Notes under the pieces: model-generated
Database searches by the model: none
Seen by the model: only the letters and a program-made list of their open reading frames with translations
What the model was told of the DNA's origin: nothing
Position numbers and translations under genes: made by a program
Shown: positions 53,005 through 61,866 of the stretch, piece by piece
Layout of the letters: every line of letters begins with the position of its first letter
Position numbering within the stretch: the stretch's first letter is position 1
Assembly (NCBI RefSeq): GCF_001684975.1
Contig: NZ_MAYH01000034.1
Coordinates: forward strand, 558,001 to 622,000
DNA from: Chryseobacterium artocarpi
GTDB taxonomy: Bacteria; Bacteroidota; Bacteroidia; Flavobacteriales; Weeksellaceae
Reading direction: 5' to 3'
Length of the DNA: 64,000 nt

Positions 53005-53080
53005 ATCTTTTTTTATTTAAACAAATTTACGCATTTTAAAACTTCTTTTGATCCTCTCATCTTATCCGTATATCACCAAA

Positions 53081-53108
53081 AAAGAGAGAAACGAATCCCT
53101 CTCTTAAG
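53081..53108 (-). terminator. terminator of the knottin-like peptide gene
   Basis: AAGAGAG / CTCTCTT hairpin with T-run on the minus strand, about 30 bp after the stop codon. Confidence 0.75.
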
Positions 53109-53136
53109 ATAATCTGTTTGTATGTAGAAAAAGCAA

Positions 53137-53289
53137 CTAGTAAGCGATGCAATACTGCCCTTTTGTTCCACATACCCATCCCGGACAGCAATCACTTGTT
53201 CTCTGGCAAATAATCTGCGGGTTGCAGTCTAGAGAAGCACCTTGTACATTTTTCATTTGTCCTCTTGAAAGTTTCGTTAAATTTTTCAT
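53137..53289 (-). CDS. Leader-bearing peptide with six-cysteine knottin-like core
   Basis: A 50-residue frame (ATG 53287-53289, TAG 53137-53139). The first about 18 residues (MKNLTKLSRGQMKNVQGA) are a leader of the type seen on many short Bacteroidota bacteriocin-like peptides: Lys-rich start, L-S-R, and a Gly-containing cleavage zone. The rest holds Cys22, 28, 34, 35, 40 and 47, that is C-x5-C-x5-CC-x4-C-x6-C, the spacing of inhibitor cystine knots, with a DCCPGWVC segment very like those of knottin toxins. No transporter, protease or immunity gene is adjacent. Terminator present; promoter not recognised. Function is inference; the fold is suggested only by spacing. Confidence 0.78.
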   Translation of the reverse strand: MKNLTKLSRGQMKNVQGASLDCNPQIICQRTSDCCPGWVCGTKGQYCIAY

Positions 53290-53510
53290 AGTAATAATTT
53301 TGATTTGTTTTCCTACTCTATAAGATTTTCGGAGACCTCTTTATATTTATTTCCTTTTATGGAGAATTAAATATACGCAATAATTTATCAATCATATTAC
53401 TTCAAACAGATAAATTATTAATATCAAAACCAAATTATAATTTATAAAATGGGGAAAACCTCATATAAAATACCGTGAAAATACGGATACCATTCGCAGG
53501 GGATTAGTAA

Positions 53511-53518
53511 TAAATTTG
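53511..53518 (+). promoter_or_regulatory. putative -7 box of the short basic ORF
   Basis: TAAATTTG matches TAnnTTTG, 40 bp before ATG 53558. A -33 TTTG at the right distance is lacking. Confidence 0.4.
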
Positions 53519-53557
53519 CAAAGACATCAGAGGGGTAAAAACACTAAGAGAAACAAA

Positions 53558-53713
53558 ATGATTGCAGGAGAAAAACAAATTAACCATGAGAATCAAAAAG
53601 TCGTATTATCGAAAGATAAAGCGGCGCCTTCTGCAAGAAAGCCCAAGACTGAAATATCCAATTCATTTTTGCAACGAATTATTTCCCTTTTGAAAAAAGA
53701 AGAATTAATTTGA
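53558..53713 (+). CDS. Short basic protein, unknown
   Basis: A 51-residue frame from ATG 53558 (MIAGEKQINHENQ). It is Lys/Ser/Glu-rich with a central APSARKPKTE linker and an amphipathic C-terminal helix (SFLQRIISLLKKEELI). A -7 box lies upstream and a strong symmetric terminator directly after the stop, so it is bracketed like a gene. No family is recognised and there is no signal or Cys. The gap back to the divergent peptide gene is 268 bp with nothing else seen. Confidence 0.5.
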   Translation: MIAGEKQINHENQKVVLSKDKAAPSARKPKTEISNSFLQRIISLLKKEELI

Positions 53714-53718
53714 TTAAA

Positions 53719-53753
53719 AAAAATAAATCCCGAATTACTTCGGGATTTATTTT
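53719..53753. terminator. bidirectional terminator between the short basic ORF and the OmpA gene
   Basis: AAATAAATCCCGAA / TTCGGGATTTATTT, a 14-bp stem with A- and T-run flanks, serving both convergent units. Confidence 0.88.
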
Positions 53754-53769
53754 TATGTGTAGTTAAAAA

Positions 53770-54606
53770 CTATTTCTTAACAGGAGCAATATCCATCAGC
53801 TTCATAAACTCATCCAGTTTAGGCATGATGATAATTTCCGTTCTTCTGTTTTCTGCTCTTCCGGAAACACTCATATTGGTAGCTTTCGGGTTGTATTCAG
53901 AACGTCCACCTGCTGTAATTCTTGCAGGATCCACACCAAATTGTGTCTGAAGAACCTTAGCAACAGAAGTACCTCTCAATGCAGAAAGATCCCAGTTGTC
54001 TCTAGGTAAGTTTACTGAGTTTAATGGAGCATTATCCGTATTACCTTCAATCAATACAGAATATTTATCATAATCATTGATTACTTTAGCCACTTTACCT
54101 AGCACTTCCTGAGCTGCAGGCAAGATGTTGTAATCACCTGTTTTATATAACATTTTATCAGAAAGGGAGATCATTACTACACCTTTCAATACTTTTACCT
54201 GTACATCTTCATCTGATACATTATCCAAAGATCTCTTCAACTTGTTAGATAAAGCAAGGTTTAAACTATCGTTTTTAGCATTGCTTGATATCAATTGCTT
54301 GATATATGAATTAGAAGCATTGATTTCTCCTACAAGTTTATCAATGTTAGCAGAACTTTTTCCTGTATTTGAAAGACAAGCGTCAAGTGATGATTTCAAA
54401 GCATCATGTTGACTTTTCAATAAATTATTTTCACCCGTCAATGCAGAATTCTGAGATTTCAGATCCTGAATTTCTCTTTGTCTTTCTCCAATATTTTCAA
54501 TACACTGCTTATAGTTTGTGCTCAAGGCATCATACTGCTTCTTGCTCACACAAGATGTCATCCCCAAAGCCATTGCAGAAACCGCTAAAATTTTTAAAAT
54601 CTTCAT
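53770..54606 (-). CDS. OmpA-family lipoprotein with coiled coil
   Basis: A 278-residue protein with a lipobox (ALGMTSC, Cys near 19), a coiled-coil region of about residues 25-110 (KQCIENIGERQREIQDLKSQ and following), and a C-terminal OmpA/MotB domain. The domain has the peptidoglycan-binding pattern VLIEGNTDNAPL, NWDLSALRGTSVAKVL and AGGRSEYNPKATN with RAENRRTEI. It should bind murein from the outer membrane. A -7 box (TAACTTTG on the minus strand at 54629-54636) is 23 bp upstream. Confidence 0.9.
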   Translation of the reverse strand: MKILKILAVSAMALGMTSCVSKKQYDALSTNYKQCIENIGERQREIQDLKSQNSALTGENNLLKSQHDALKSSLDACLSNTGKSSANIDKLVGEINASNSYIKQLISSNAKNDSLNLALSNKLKRSLDNVSDEDVQVKVLKGVVMISLSDKMLYKTGDYNILPAAQEVLGKVAKVINDYDKYSVLIEGNTDNAPLNSVNLPRDNWDLSALRGTSVAKVLQTQFGVDPARITAGGRSEYNPKATNMSVSGRAENRRTEIIIMPKLDEFMKLMDIAPVKK

Positions 54607-54628
54607 AAGTAATCTTTTTTAGACTACT

Positions 54629-54636
54629 CAAAGTTA
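54629..54636 (-). promoter_or_regulatory. putative -7 box of the OmpA lipoprotein gene
   Basis: Minus strand TAACTTTG, 23 bp upstream of the start. No good -33 box. Confidence 0.42.
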
Positions 54637-54662
54637 GGGAAATTCAATTGAATTATATCGGT

Positions 54663-54670
54663 TATCTTTG
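54663..54670 (+). promoter_or_regulatory. putative -7 box of tilS-dsbD
   Basis: TATCTTTG, the commonest form of the box, 23 bp before the tilS ATG. TTG 54648-54650 is too close for a usual -33. Confidence 0.5.
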
Positions 54671-54693
54671 CATAAAAGAAATTCTCAACAGAT

Positions 54694-56043
54694 ATGTTGG
54701 AAAAATCAAGCTTTAAAAATCAACTAGAAAATCTAGTTTCTCAACCGGAAAATCAAAGTTATCTTCTTGCCGTAAGCGGAGGAGCCGATTCTATGATTCT
54801 AACCTCTTTATTTCTGGATTTCAGAGATAATATTAAAAATTCAGAAACTGAATTTCAGGTTGCTCATATTAATTATAAACTTCGTGGTGAAGACTCGGAT
54901 CTTGATCAAAAAGTAGTTCAGGACTTTTGTGAGAAAAATCATGTAAAGTTCCATTTATATGAAGTCTCGGAAAAAGATAAAAAACCGGAACATTCTATAC
55001 AGCTTTGGGCAAGAGAGCTTAGGTATAAATTTTTCAAAGAAATTCAGGAAAAGGAACAACTGGAATTCTTGGTTACCGCTCACCACCTTAACGATCAACT
55101 GGAAACATTTATCATCAACCTTTCAAAAGCTGCCGGAATTAATGGGCTAAGTGGAATTCCTGCCAATGATAATAATATACTCCGACCTCTTTTACATTTC
55201 TCAAAACAGGAAATCTATCAATTTGCAGAGGAAAATAATATTGAATTCAGAGAAGATCTTTCTAATAAAAAGAGTGATTACCTTAGGAACAAGATAAGAA
55301 ATGAAATTGTTCCAAAATTATTGGAAACCAATGATCATTTTCTGGAAAACTTTAAAAAAAGTTCATCATACCTGAATCAAACTAAGAATTTTGTCCAGGA
55401 ACAAATTCAGCAGATAGAAAATAACCTTACTGTATTTAACAAAGACTATAAAATCTTATCAAAGGAAAAACTAGAGCAAGAAAGCGATTTTGTCAAGTTT
55501 GAAATTTTAAAGAAATTCGGATTTAATCAGGAAGAAGAAATTCCAAAAATTTTTAAGGCAGAAAACAACAGTACTTTTTTTTCCAAAGAGTATCAGTTGA
55601 TTGTTAATCGTGATGAATTGATCTTAACTCTTAAAAAAGAACATCAGGAAATCAGAAATGAACTTGTATTGATAGACAATTTCGATTTTTCAGAAAGGTT
55701 AACGAAGATCAATATTCAGAGTACGATTGAAGGTATTGAAGGAATCGATAAAGACTTTGAATGGAATTACGATGCTCAAAAACTCCAATTCCCCCTGTAT
55801 TTGAGAAAACAACAGGACGGAGATGAGTTTTACCCGACTGGTTTTTCGGGAAAAAAGAAAGTTTCTAAATTTTTTAGGGACGAAAAATTATCTATTTTAG
55901 CGAAGCAAAAAATTTGGATACTGACTGACAGTGAGAATTCCGTACTTGGAGTACTCCCTTTAAGACAGGATAGAAGATACGCAAAGGATGAGAAAACAGA
56001 ATGTGTTCTCAAAATTTTTAATGAAACGAAAAATGAAATTTAG
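54694..56043 (+). CDS. tilS: tRNA(Ile)-lysidine synthetase
   Basis: Modifies C34 of the CAU-anticodon tRNA-Ile to lysidine so it reads AUA. The 449-residue protein has the PP-loop AVSGGADSMILTSL (residues 26-39), the HINYKLRGEDSD and HHLNDQLETF blocks typical of TilS, and a C-terminal domain (RDEKLSILAKQKIWILTDS). This length is long but within the family range. It overlaps the start of dsbD, so the two should be co-translated. Confidence 0.92.
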   Translation: MLEKSSFKNQLENLVSQPENQSYLLAVSGGADSMILTSLFLDFRDNIKNSETEFQVAHINYKLRGEDSDLDQKVVQDFCEKNHVKFHLYEVSEKDKKPEHSIQLWARELRYKFFKEIQEKEQLEFLVTAHHLNDQLETFIINLSKAAGINGLSGIPANDNNILRPLLHFSKQEIYQFAEENNIEFREDLSNKKSDYLRNKIRNEIVPKLLETNDHFLENFKKSSSYLNQTKNFVQEQIQQIENNLTVFNKDYKILSKEKLEQESDFVKFEILKKFGFNQEEEIPKIFKAENNSTFFSKEYQLIVNRDELILTLKKEHQEIRNELVLIDNFDFSERLTKINIQSTIEGIEGIDKDFEWNYDAQKLQFPLYLRKQQDGDEFYPTGFSGKKKVSKFFRDEKLSILAKQKIWILTDSENSVLGVLPLRQDRRYAKDEKTECVLKIFNETKNEI

Positions 56044-58102
56044 AAATTGGTTTTTATTAATTCTACTATTTTTAGCGACAGGGATTAATGCGCAGATCAA
56101 AAACCCTGTAAAGTTTAAATTCACCATCAACGACCTTGGCAACAATCAGTATGAAGCTGTTTTGAATGCTACTATGGAAAGTGGCTGGCATATTTACTCA
56201 AAAGATCTTCCTGAAGATACAGGAATTCCTACGGAATATAAAGTTACAGGGAAAAATATTGAACTGATCGGAAAGTTTACTGAGGTTGGAAAAAAACACG
56301 AAGAGTTTTCCGAAGCATTTGGAGGGACTATTGTTTATTACTCTAACTCCGCGGGATTCAAGCAAAAATTCAAATTAAAAGACCCAACAAAACCAGCAGA
56401 TGTCACCTCTGAAATCACTTACCAAACTTGTGATGACAGAGTTTGTCTTGCTCCAAATACACTAGAATTTAATCAAAAAGTGACTCCAAAAGGAGCTACC
56501 GAGGAAGCTGCAACAGAAGCAACGACAGAGCCAGCAAAGGATTCTGTAAAAACAGTTGAAACCGTTACTGAAAATCATGCAAAAACAGAAGCTACCATTT
56601 CAGAGGCATCAAAATTAGATCCTAAGCAGCTTAAAATCGAAACACTGGACTTTAAAAATCCATTGACAGATTGCGGAACAGCGACTACGAAGGTAGACGA
56701 AAACTACTGGACTTATCTTTTCCTTGGTTTCATCGGTGGTTTAATTGCTTTATTGACACCATGTGTTTTCCCTATGATTCCGCTTACAGTTTCATTCTTT
56801 ACTAAGGGAAGCAAGGATAAAGCAAAAGGTAAAAGAGATGCTCTTATTTATGGTTTCTTTATTCTTTTGATCTTTGTTTTATTAAGTATTCCTTTTCATA
56901 TTATTGATGGAATAGCAGGAAATATCTTCAATGAAATCTCTACGAGCGTATGGTTGAACATTGTGTTCTTCATCATATTTATATTCTTTGCCGGAAGTTT
57001 CTTCGGGTATTATGATATTACATTACCAAGCTCTATTGCCAATAAATCCTCAAGAGCTGAAGAAGCTGGTGGAATCATCGGAATTTTCTTTATGGCATTA
57101 ACACTGGTCATTGTTTCTTTCTCTTGTACAGGTCCTATTTTAGGAAGTTTATTAGGAAGTGCCGTTACAGGTTCATCTAACGTTCCTATGCTGTTAACGT
57201 TTGCTTTAGCAGGATTCGGACTTGCATGGGCTATTGTTTTTGGATTATTGGCATTATTCCCGCAGGCATTACAAAGTCTTCCAAAATCAGGAGGATGGAT
57301 GAATACTGTAAAAGTGGTTTTAGGATTTGTAGAACTTGCTTTGGCTTTAAAATTCTTATCAAAAGCAGACTTAGTATCTAAAACATTCTTCTTAAAAAGA
57401 GAACTTTTCATAGCAATATGGATTATCATTGCGTTAGGATTAGCTTTATATCTATTCGGGTTGATTAAATTCCCACACGATGACAAGAAGCCGAAAATTT
57501 CCATTACAAGAAAAATTCTGGGAGCATTAGGAATCGGTTTTGTTATTTATTTAGTTCAGGGACTTATCCCATCCGATCGTCCAAAACTTCAGTTGTTAAG
57601 TGGTATTTTACCTCCATTAAACGTAAGTTATTTCCACGATGAGAAAGACGGAATTCTCGGAATGCATCCTGAGCATGATTTCTTCAATGCTATAGAGATT
57701 GCTAAAAAGGAAAACAAACCTATCTTAATTGACTTTACAGGTTACGGTTGTGAAAACTGTAGAAAAATGGAAGAGTTTGTATGGAGTGAGCCAGATATTT
57801 TACCAATCTTACAAAACGATGTAGTACTTGCTTCTCTATATGTAGATGATAAAGAAGAACTACCTGAAGATCAGAAAACAAAGATTGATCTTGGAGAAGG
57901 ACAGATTAAAAAGGTTAAAACAATCGGGGACAGATGGAGCTTATTCCAACAGGTTAATTTTAATAATAACTCTCAGCCTCATTATGTTTTAATAACTCCA
58001 GACGGAAAAGTAATCAACACTCCTGTTTCAGGATACATGCCGAAAGAAGATTTTAAAAACTTCTTAGAGTGCGGAGTGAATTACTTCAAGAAAAATAAAT
58101 AG
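56033..58102 (+). CDS. DsbD-type thiol:disulfide interchange protein
   Basis: A 689-residue membrane protein that carries electrons from the cytoplasm to periplasmic thiols. The start at ATG 56033 gives the best signal peptide (MKFRNWFLLILLF); ATG 56021 in frame would add four residues. It has an N-terminal beta domain (about 25-160) with the CDDRVCLAP motif, a Thr/Glu/Ala linker, eight or so transmembrane helices with the redox helices LTPCVFPMIPLT and SFSCTGPILG, and a C-terminal thioredoxin domain with Cys573-x2-Cys576 in GYGCENCRKME. It overlaps tilS by 11 bp. The exact acceptors are not seen. Confidence 0.9.
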   Translation: MKFRNWFLLILLFLATGINAQIKNPVKFKFTINDLGNNQYEAVLNATMESGWHIYSKDLPEDTGIPTEYKVTGKNIELIGKFTEVGKKHEEFSEAFGGTIVYYSNSAGFKQKFKLKDPTKPADVTSEITYQTCDDRVCLAPNTLEFNQKVTPKGATEEAATEATTEPAKDSVKTVETVTENHAKTEATISEASKLDPKQLKIETLDFKNPLTDCGTATTKVDENYWTYLFLGFIGGLIALLTPCVFPMIPLTVSFFTKGSKDKAKGKRDALIYGFFILLIFVLLSIPFHIIDGIAGNIFNEISTSVWLNIVFFIIFIFFAGSFFGYYDITLPSSIANKSSRAEEAGGIIGIFFMALTLVIVSFSCTGPILGSLLGSAVTGSSNVPMLLTFALAGFGLAWAIVFGLLALFPQALQSLPKSGGWMNTVKVVLGFVELALALKFLSKADLVSKTFFLKRELFIAIWIIIALGLALYLFGLIKFPHDDKKPKISITRKILGALGIGFVIYLVQGLIPSDRPKLQLLSGILPPLNVSYFHDEKDGILGMHPEHDFFNAIEIAKKENKPILIDFTGYGCENCRKMEEFVWSEPDILPILQNDVVLASLYVDDKEELPEDQKTKIDLGEGQIKKVKTIGDRWSLFQQVNFNNNSQPHYVLITPDGKVINTPVSGYMPKEDFKNFLECGVNYFKKNK

Positions 58103-58121
58103 ATTTTATATCAAAATAATT

Positions 58122-58158
58122 TAAGCCTTATCAATTCGTTGGTAAGGCTTTTTTAATG
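58122..58158 (+). terminator. terminator of tilS-dsbD
   Basis: A 12-bp stem (AAGCCTTATCAA / TTGGTAAGGCTT, one G-T pair) with a TTCG loop and six T, 20 bp after the dsbD stop. Confidence 0.9.
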
Positions 58159-58318
58159 CACTGATTTTAACAACATTTAAGGGTTATTATTTAAATAAAA
58201 TGAATTTTTATTAACATTTTGTGGTTTTAGGTACAAACTTTGTATCAATTCATCAAAATCACGATCGGGTTTTTATCATTTTCCTTAAATACCGTTTAAC
58301 ATTTTAAAAACATTAATT

Positions 58319-58843
58319 ATGGCTGAAGTAATTGCACAAGAGAAACAAGGCGGCAAACAAAAGAAAAAGCTGATCAGAGTAGACATGACTCCAATGGTTG
58401 ATTTGGGATTCCTCCTTATCACCTTCTTTATGTTTACTACAAACTTTACCAAACCCAATGTAATGGATCTTGGTTTACCAGCAAAGGACCACCATCCTAA
58501 TCCTCCTACCAACACTGTAATTGGAGACAAGAATCAGGTAACCTTTATTTTGGGAAAAGACAATCGTGTTTTTTACCATCAAAGCAATGAGAAAGATTTA
58601 AATACAACCAATCTTAAAGAAACTGATTTCAGCGGAATAAAAATTTCGAAAATCATTTCTGAAGCTTATAAAAACGCTCCGGTACCCGAAAACTTCACCG
58701 TAATTGTAAAACCTACAGATGAAGCCAACTACAAAAATTTTGTAGATATGCTGGACAACCTGGCTATTGCCAAAAAAGAGCGCTATGGTGTCACTGACAT
58801 CAAGCCATGGGAAACAAAAATTTATAAAGAGTTAGTTCAATAG
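58319..58843 (+). CDS. Orphan ExbD/TolR-family protein
   Basis: A 174-residue ExbD with the same layout as the second exbD of the TonB cluster (41436-42002): nearly identical core VDMTPMVDLGFLLITFFMF with Asp28, PNVMDLGLPAK, GKDNRVFYHQ, KPTDEANYKNFVDML and YGVTDIKPWE. The N-terminus is shorter and the middle loop differs. There is no exbB or tonB nearby; the transcript is one gene with its own terminator. It looks like a duplicate that could form an alternative channel with the ExbB at 42684. Confidence 0.9.
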   Translation: MAEVIAQEKQGGKQKKKLIRVDMTPMVDLGFLLITFFMFTTNFTKPNVMDLGLPAKDHHPNPPTNTVIGDKNQVTFILGKDNRVFYHQSNEKDLNTTNLKETDFSGIKISKIISEAYKNAPVPENFTVIVKPTDEANYKNFVDMLDNLAIAKKERYGVTDIKPWETKIYKELVQ

Positions 58844-58846
58844 AAA

Positions 58847-58880
58847 GAAGGCTGTTTCAAGATTGAGACAGCCTTTTTTA
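58847..58880 (+). terminator. terminator of the orphan exbD
   Basis: GGCTGTTTC / GAGACAGCC with a T-run immediately after the stop (one G-T pair near the loop). Confidence 0.85.
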
Positions 58881-58990
58881 TATCTTTTATTTACCTCACG
58901 AATAGTTCTTATTTTTTTGTTTAAATTTGAAAATAGAATTCAACAGAACGATCTTATTGCATTCATCTAACCTTTTATACTATTGATATC

Positions 58991-59773
58991 ATGCTGAACT
59001 TTGAAAAAAAAGGAAACGGAAAAGAAACATTAGTTCTTCTTCATGGCTTTATGGAGAATCTATCTATCTGGAGTGATATGGAACCTCATCTTTCTCAAGA
59101 CTTCACATTATTAAAAATAGATCTTCCCGGACATGGGCAATCTGAAATCCTAAGCGAAGTTCATACTATGGAACTTATGGCTGACGAGGTAAAAAAAGTT
59201 TTGGATCATCAGAATTTAGAAAAGATACATTTATTGGGGCATTCTATGGGGGGATATACTTCCCTTGCTTTTGCGGAAAAATATCCTGATTCTTTAAAAA
59301 GTCTGACCTTATTTTTCTCCACTTATTTCGCTGATGATGAAGAGAAGAAACAACAACGTATTAAAAGCTATAGAATCATCAAAGATGCGTTTGCTCATTA
59401 TGTAAGAGCAGGAATTCCGAACCTGTTTAATCCCAACGAAAGAGATATTCTGGAAGGGAAAATTGAAACAGCATTAGAAACAGCCCTTTCAACTAATAAT
59501 CTAGGAGCCCTAGCCTGTGTAAAAGGAATGGTAGAAAGAACCGACAAAAAGCACATCATGCAAAATCTGGAAGCTAAGATCTTAGTATTGGCAGGAAAAC
59601 ATGACAACGCTGTCAAGACAGATACCACGATTAAAAACCTTCCAGACAGAACCAATATAAAATCCTATATCTTAGATTGTGGACATAATGGTCATTGGGA
59701 AAAACCAGGCATTTGTGCAGAAATTATCAATACTGAACTTCTTCATAATCTCCCCAAAAAGCTAGTTTTGTAA
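58991..59773 (+). CDS. Alpha/beta hydrolase
   Basis: A 260-residue serine hydrolase with the oxyanion HGF block (VLLHGFMENLSIW), nucleophile Ser85 in LLGHSMGGYTS, an acid in the AGKHDN region and catalytic His in CGHNGHWEKPG. It belongs to the broad esterase/MhpC-type group. No signal peptide. A TAAATTTG box is at 58922-58929. The substrate is unknown. It is followed by a patatin gene on the same strand, 74 bp away. Confidence 0.88.
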   Translation: MLNFEKKGNGKETLVLLHGFMENLSIWSDMEPHLSQDFTLLKIDLPGHGQSEILSEVHTMELMADEVKKVLDHQNLEKIHLLGHSMGGYTSLAFAEKYPDSLKSLTLFFSTYFADDEEKKQQRIKSYRIIKDAFAHYVRAGIPNLFNPNERDILEGKIETALETALSTNNLGALACVKGMVERTDKKHIMQNLEAKILVLAGKHDNAVKTDTTIKNLPDRTNIKSYILDCGHNGHWEKPGICAEIINTELLHNLPKKLVL

Positions 59774-59847
59774 ACTCCTGAATAATAACGATATTAAACA
59801 ACCGTTTATAAAAAAATCCTGTATATTAGTAAGGAATAATTTTTTCC

Positions 59848-60651
59848 ATGAGTTTATTCTCGTTCAAAAAAAAGAAACCACAGAAACCACTGGTTATTGG
59901 TCTTACACTTTCAGGCGGAGGAATGCGTGGAATTGCTCACATTGCCGTTCTAAAAGCTTTGGAAGAATATAATCTGAAGCCACATATTATTTCTGGCACA
60001 AGCGCAGGTTCTATTATTGGAGCTTTTTACTCATTTGGGAAAACACCTGACGAAATGATGGAGATTGTAAAACAAACTTCTTTTTTTTCCAGATCAGCTT
60101 TAAAACTATCAAAAAACGGAATCTTCAGCTCTAATTTTATCTTAAAACTTTTTAAAGATCATTTTCCTGAGGATAATTTCAATATTCTAAAAATCCCAGT
60201 ATATGTTGCCACTACAGAAATGACTCACGGCATTGTTGATTTCTTTTCCGAAGGAGAACTTTTTACTCCTCTCCTTGCCTCTTCAAGTGTTCCTTTTATT
60301 TTACCGCCCGTAAGAATGGGTGATAAAATCTATGTAGACGGTGGTGTACTGGATAACCTTCCTATTGAACCTATCATGGATAAATGTGATTTTCTGATCG
60401 CTTCCCACGTCAACTCAATAAGCTATGATGACTTAAAAAAGCTAAGCCTGATGAAAGAATTTGACAGAATTCTTCACTTAGCTATTGCAAAATCTGTATA
60501 CTCCAAGGTAAAACACTGCAATATATTTTTGGATCCTCCTAAAATGACTATGTACAGTCTTTTCAATAAGAAATATATGGACGAAATGTTTCAACAGGTA
60601 TACGAATATACATGCTCAGAGCTTGAAGAAAAAGGATACAAAAAGGTTTGA
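59848..60651 (+). CDS. Patatin-like phospholipase
   Basis: A 267-residue protein with the patatin signatures: the oxyanion loop LSGGGMRGIAHIAVLKAL (about residues 21-38), the nucleophile elbow GTSAGS (Ser52), and the catalytic Asp in VDGGVLDN (Asp164). The dyad is complete, so the enzyme should cleave acyl esters of phospholipids or triglycerides. A hydrophobic/basic N-terminus (SLFSFKKKKPQ) may help membrane contact; no classic signal peptide. It could form a short operon with the alpha/beta hydrolase. Confidence 0.9.
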   Translation: MSLFSFKKKKPQKPLVIGLTLSGGGMRGIAHIAVLKALEEYNLKPHIISGTSAGSIIGAFYSFGKTPDEMMEIVKQTSFFSRSALKLSKNGIFSSNFILKLFKDHFPEDNFNILKIPVYVATTEMTHGIVDFFSEGELFTPLLASSSVPFILPPVRMGDKIYVDGGVLDNLPIEPIMDKCDFLIASHVNSISYDDLKKLSLMKEFDRILHLAIAKSVYSKVKHCNIFLDPPKMTMYSLFNKKYMDEMFQQVYEYTCSELEEKGYKKV

Positions 60652-60702
60652 GAGTATATTAAAATTTAATCTACAATCTTTTCTTTAGCGCGCTCCCATT
60701 TT

Positions 60703-61707
60703 TTACAAATTCTCTTCGATCAGTCTTGTTTTAAATACTTCAATAGTGCCCGATAAAGAATCAAGGGATTTCCCTCCTGCAGCGTTGATATGACCTCCTC
60801 CGTTGAAATATTTTCTGGAGAATTGATTTACATCTACATCATCCTTACTTCTGAAAGAAATCTTCACAAAGTCTTCATACAGATCTTCCATAAAGAATGC
60901 AGACATTTTCACTCCGGCAATACTTAAACCATAGTTTACAAAACCTTCCGTATCTCCTTTCTGGAAACCAAATTCTTTAAGTTCATTTCTTGTAAGACTA
61001 AGAATAGCTACTCTACCTTCATTCACTACTTCGATTCTTCCCAATACCAGAGCAAGCAGGTGAAGTCTGGAAACAGTATTTGTATCCCATGTATTGGAAG
61101 TAATCATTGCCGGATCTGCTCCTTTCTCAATCAGATTTGCAATAATTCTATGCGTAGTAGCACTTGTGGAACGAAAACGGAAACCTCCGGTATCTGTCAT
61201 TATTCCTGTATACAGACATTCAGCAATATCAAGATTCACTAGTTTTTCATCATCCATTGCTTCAATGAAATGATAAATCATCTGTGAAGTTGCAGGAATT
61301 ACAGTATCTGAATATACAAAATCAAACTGTTCAGGCTGTTGGTGATGATCAATAAGAATTTTCTTTCCTGTAGCTTTTACCAGCCAATCTCCTAGTAATC
61401 CTATTCTTGATGGAGAATTAAAATCCAAGCAGAAAATAACATCTGCGCCTGCAACCATATCAAAAGCCAGTTTTCTTTTATATTCTGCAATAATCACTTT
61501 TTTAGATTCAGGCATCCATTTCAGAAACTTTGGAAAATCGTTTGGAACGATTACCTCTGCATGAATTCCTCTTGCTCTTAAATAATGTTTTAATCCCAGA
61601 CTGGAACCAATAGCATCACCATCCGGATTATAGTGAGTAAGGATAACTATTTTGTTTTCAGGCGTTAGTAATGTATTGATCTCTAAAAGTTCTGCTGGTG
61701 TAAACAT
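60703..61707 (-). CDS. DHH-family phosphoesterase, NrnA-like
   Basis: A 334-residue enzyme of the NrnA type that degrades very short RNA and/or dephosphorylates pAp. The DHH domain has THYNPDGDAIGSSLG (His25, Asp29, Asp31), Asp95 in LDFN and the DHH triad IDHHQQPEQF (Asp120, His121, His122). The DHHA1 domain has the GGGHINAAGG motif at about residue 309. It has a -7 box 33 bp upstream and appears monocistronic. The exact substrate, nanoRNA or pAp or both, is family inference. Confidence 0.92.
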   Translation of the reverse strand: MFTPAELLEINTLLTPENKIVILTHYNPDGDAIGSSLGLKHYLRARGIHAEVIVPNDFPKFLKWMPESKKVIIAEYKRKLAFDMVAGADVIFCLDFNSPSRIGLLGDWLVKATGKKILIDHHQQPEQFDFVYSDTVIPATSQMIYHFIEAMDDEKLVNLDIAECLYTGIMTDTGGFRFRSTSATTHRIIANLIEKGADPAMITSNTWDTNTVSRLHLLALVLGRIEVVNEGRVAILSLTRNELKEFGFQKGDTEGFVNYGLSIAGVKMSAFFMEDLYEDFVKISFRSKDDVDVNQFSRKYFNGGGHINAAGGKSLDSLSGTIEVFKTRLIEENL

Positions 61708-61739
61708 CTTGTGTTTATTTTCGTTAAAATTAAAGTTTT

Positions 61740-61747
61740 CAAAGATA
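61740..61747 (-). promoter_or_regulatory. putative -7 box of the nrnA-like gene
   Basis: Minus strand TATCTTTG, 33 bp upstream of the start. No -33 TTTG at normal spacing. Confidence 0.5.
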
Positions 61748-61866
61748 GAGCTTTTATATAAATCATTTAAATATTATTTTTGCATCCGGAATTTAGTTTT
61801 CCATCAGGCTTTGTAAGTATTTGATTAAAAAACATTCTAAATATTTTCAAAAAAAGATTATTAAAG

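Noticed and set aside
57010..57504. A 164-codon minus-strand frame inside dsbD
   Set aside because: It is antisense to a clear DsbD-type membrane protein; its composition reflects the transmembrane codons of that gene.
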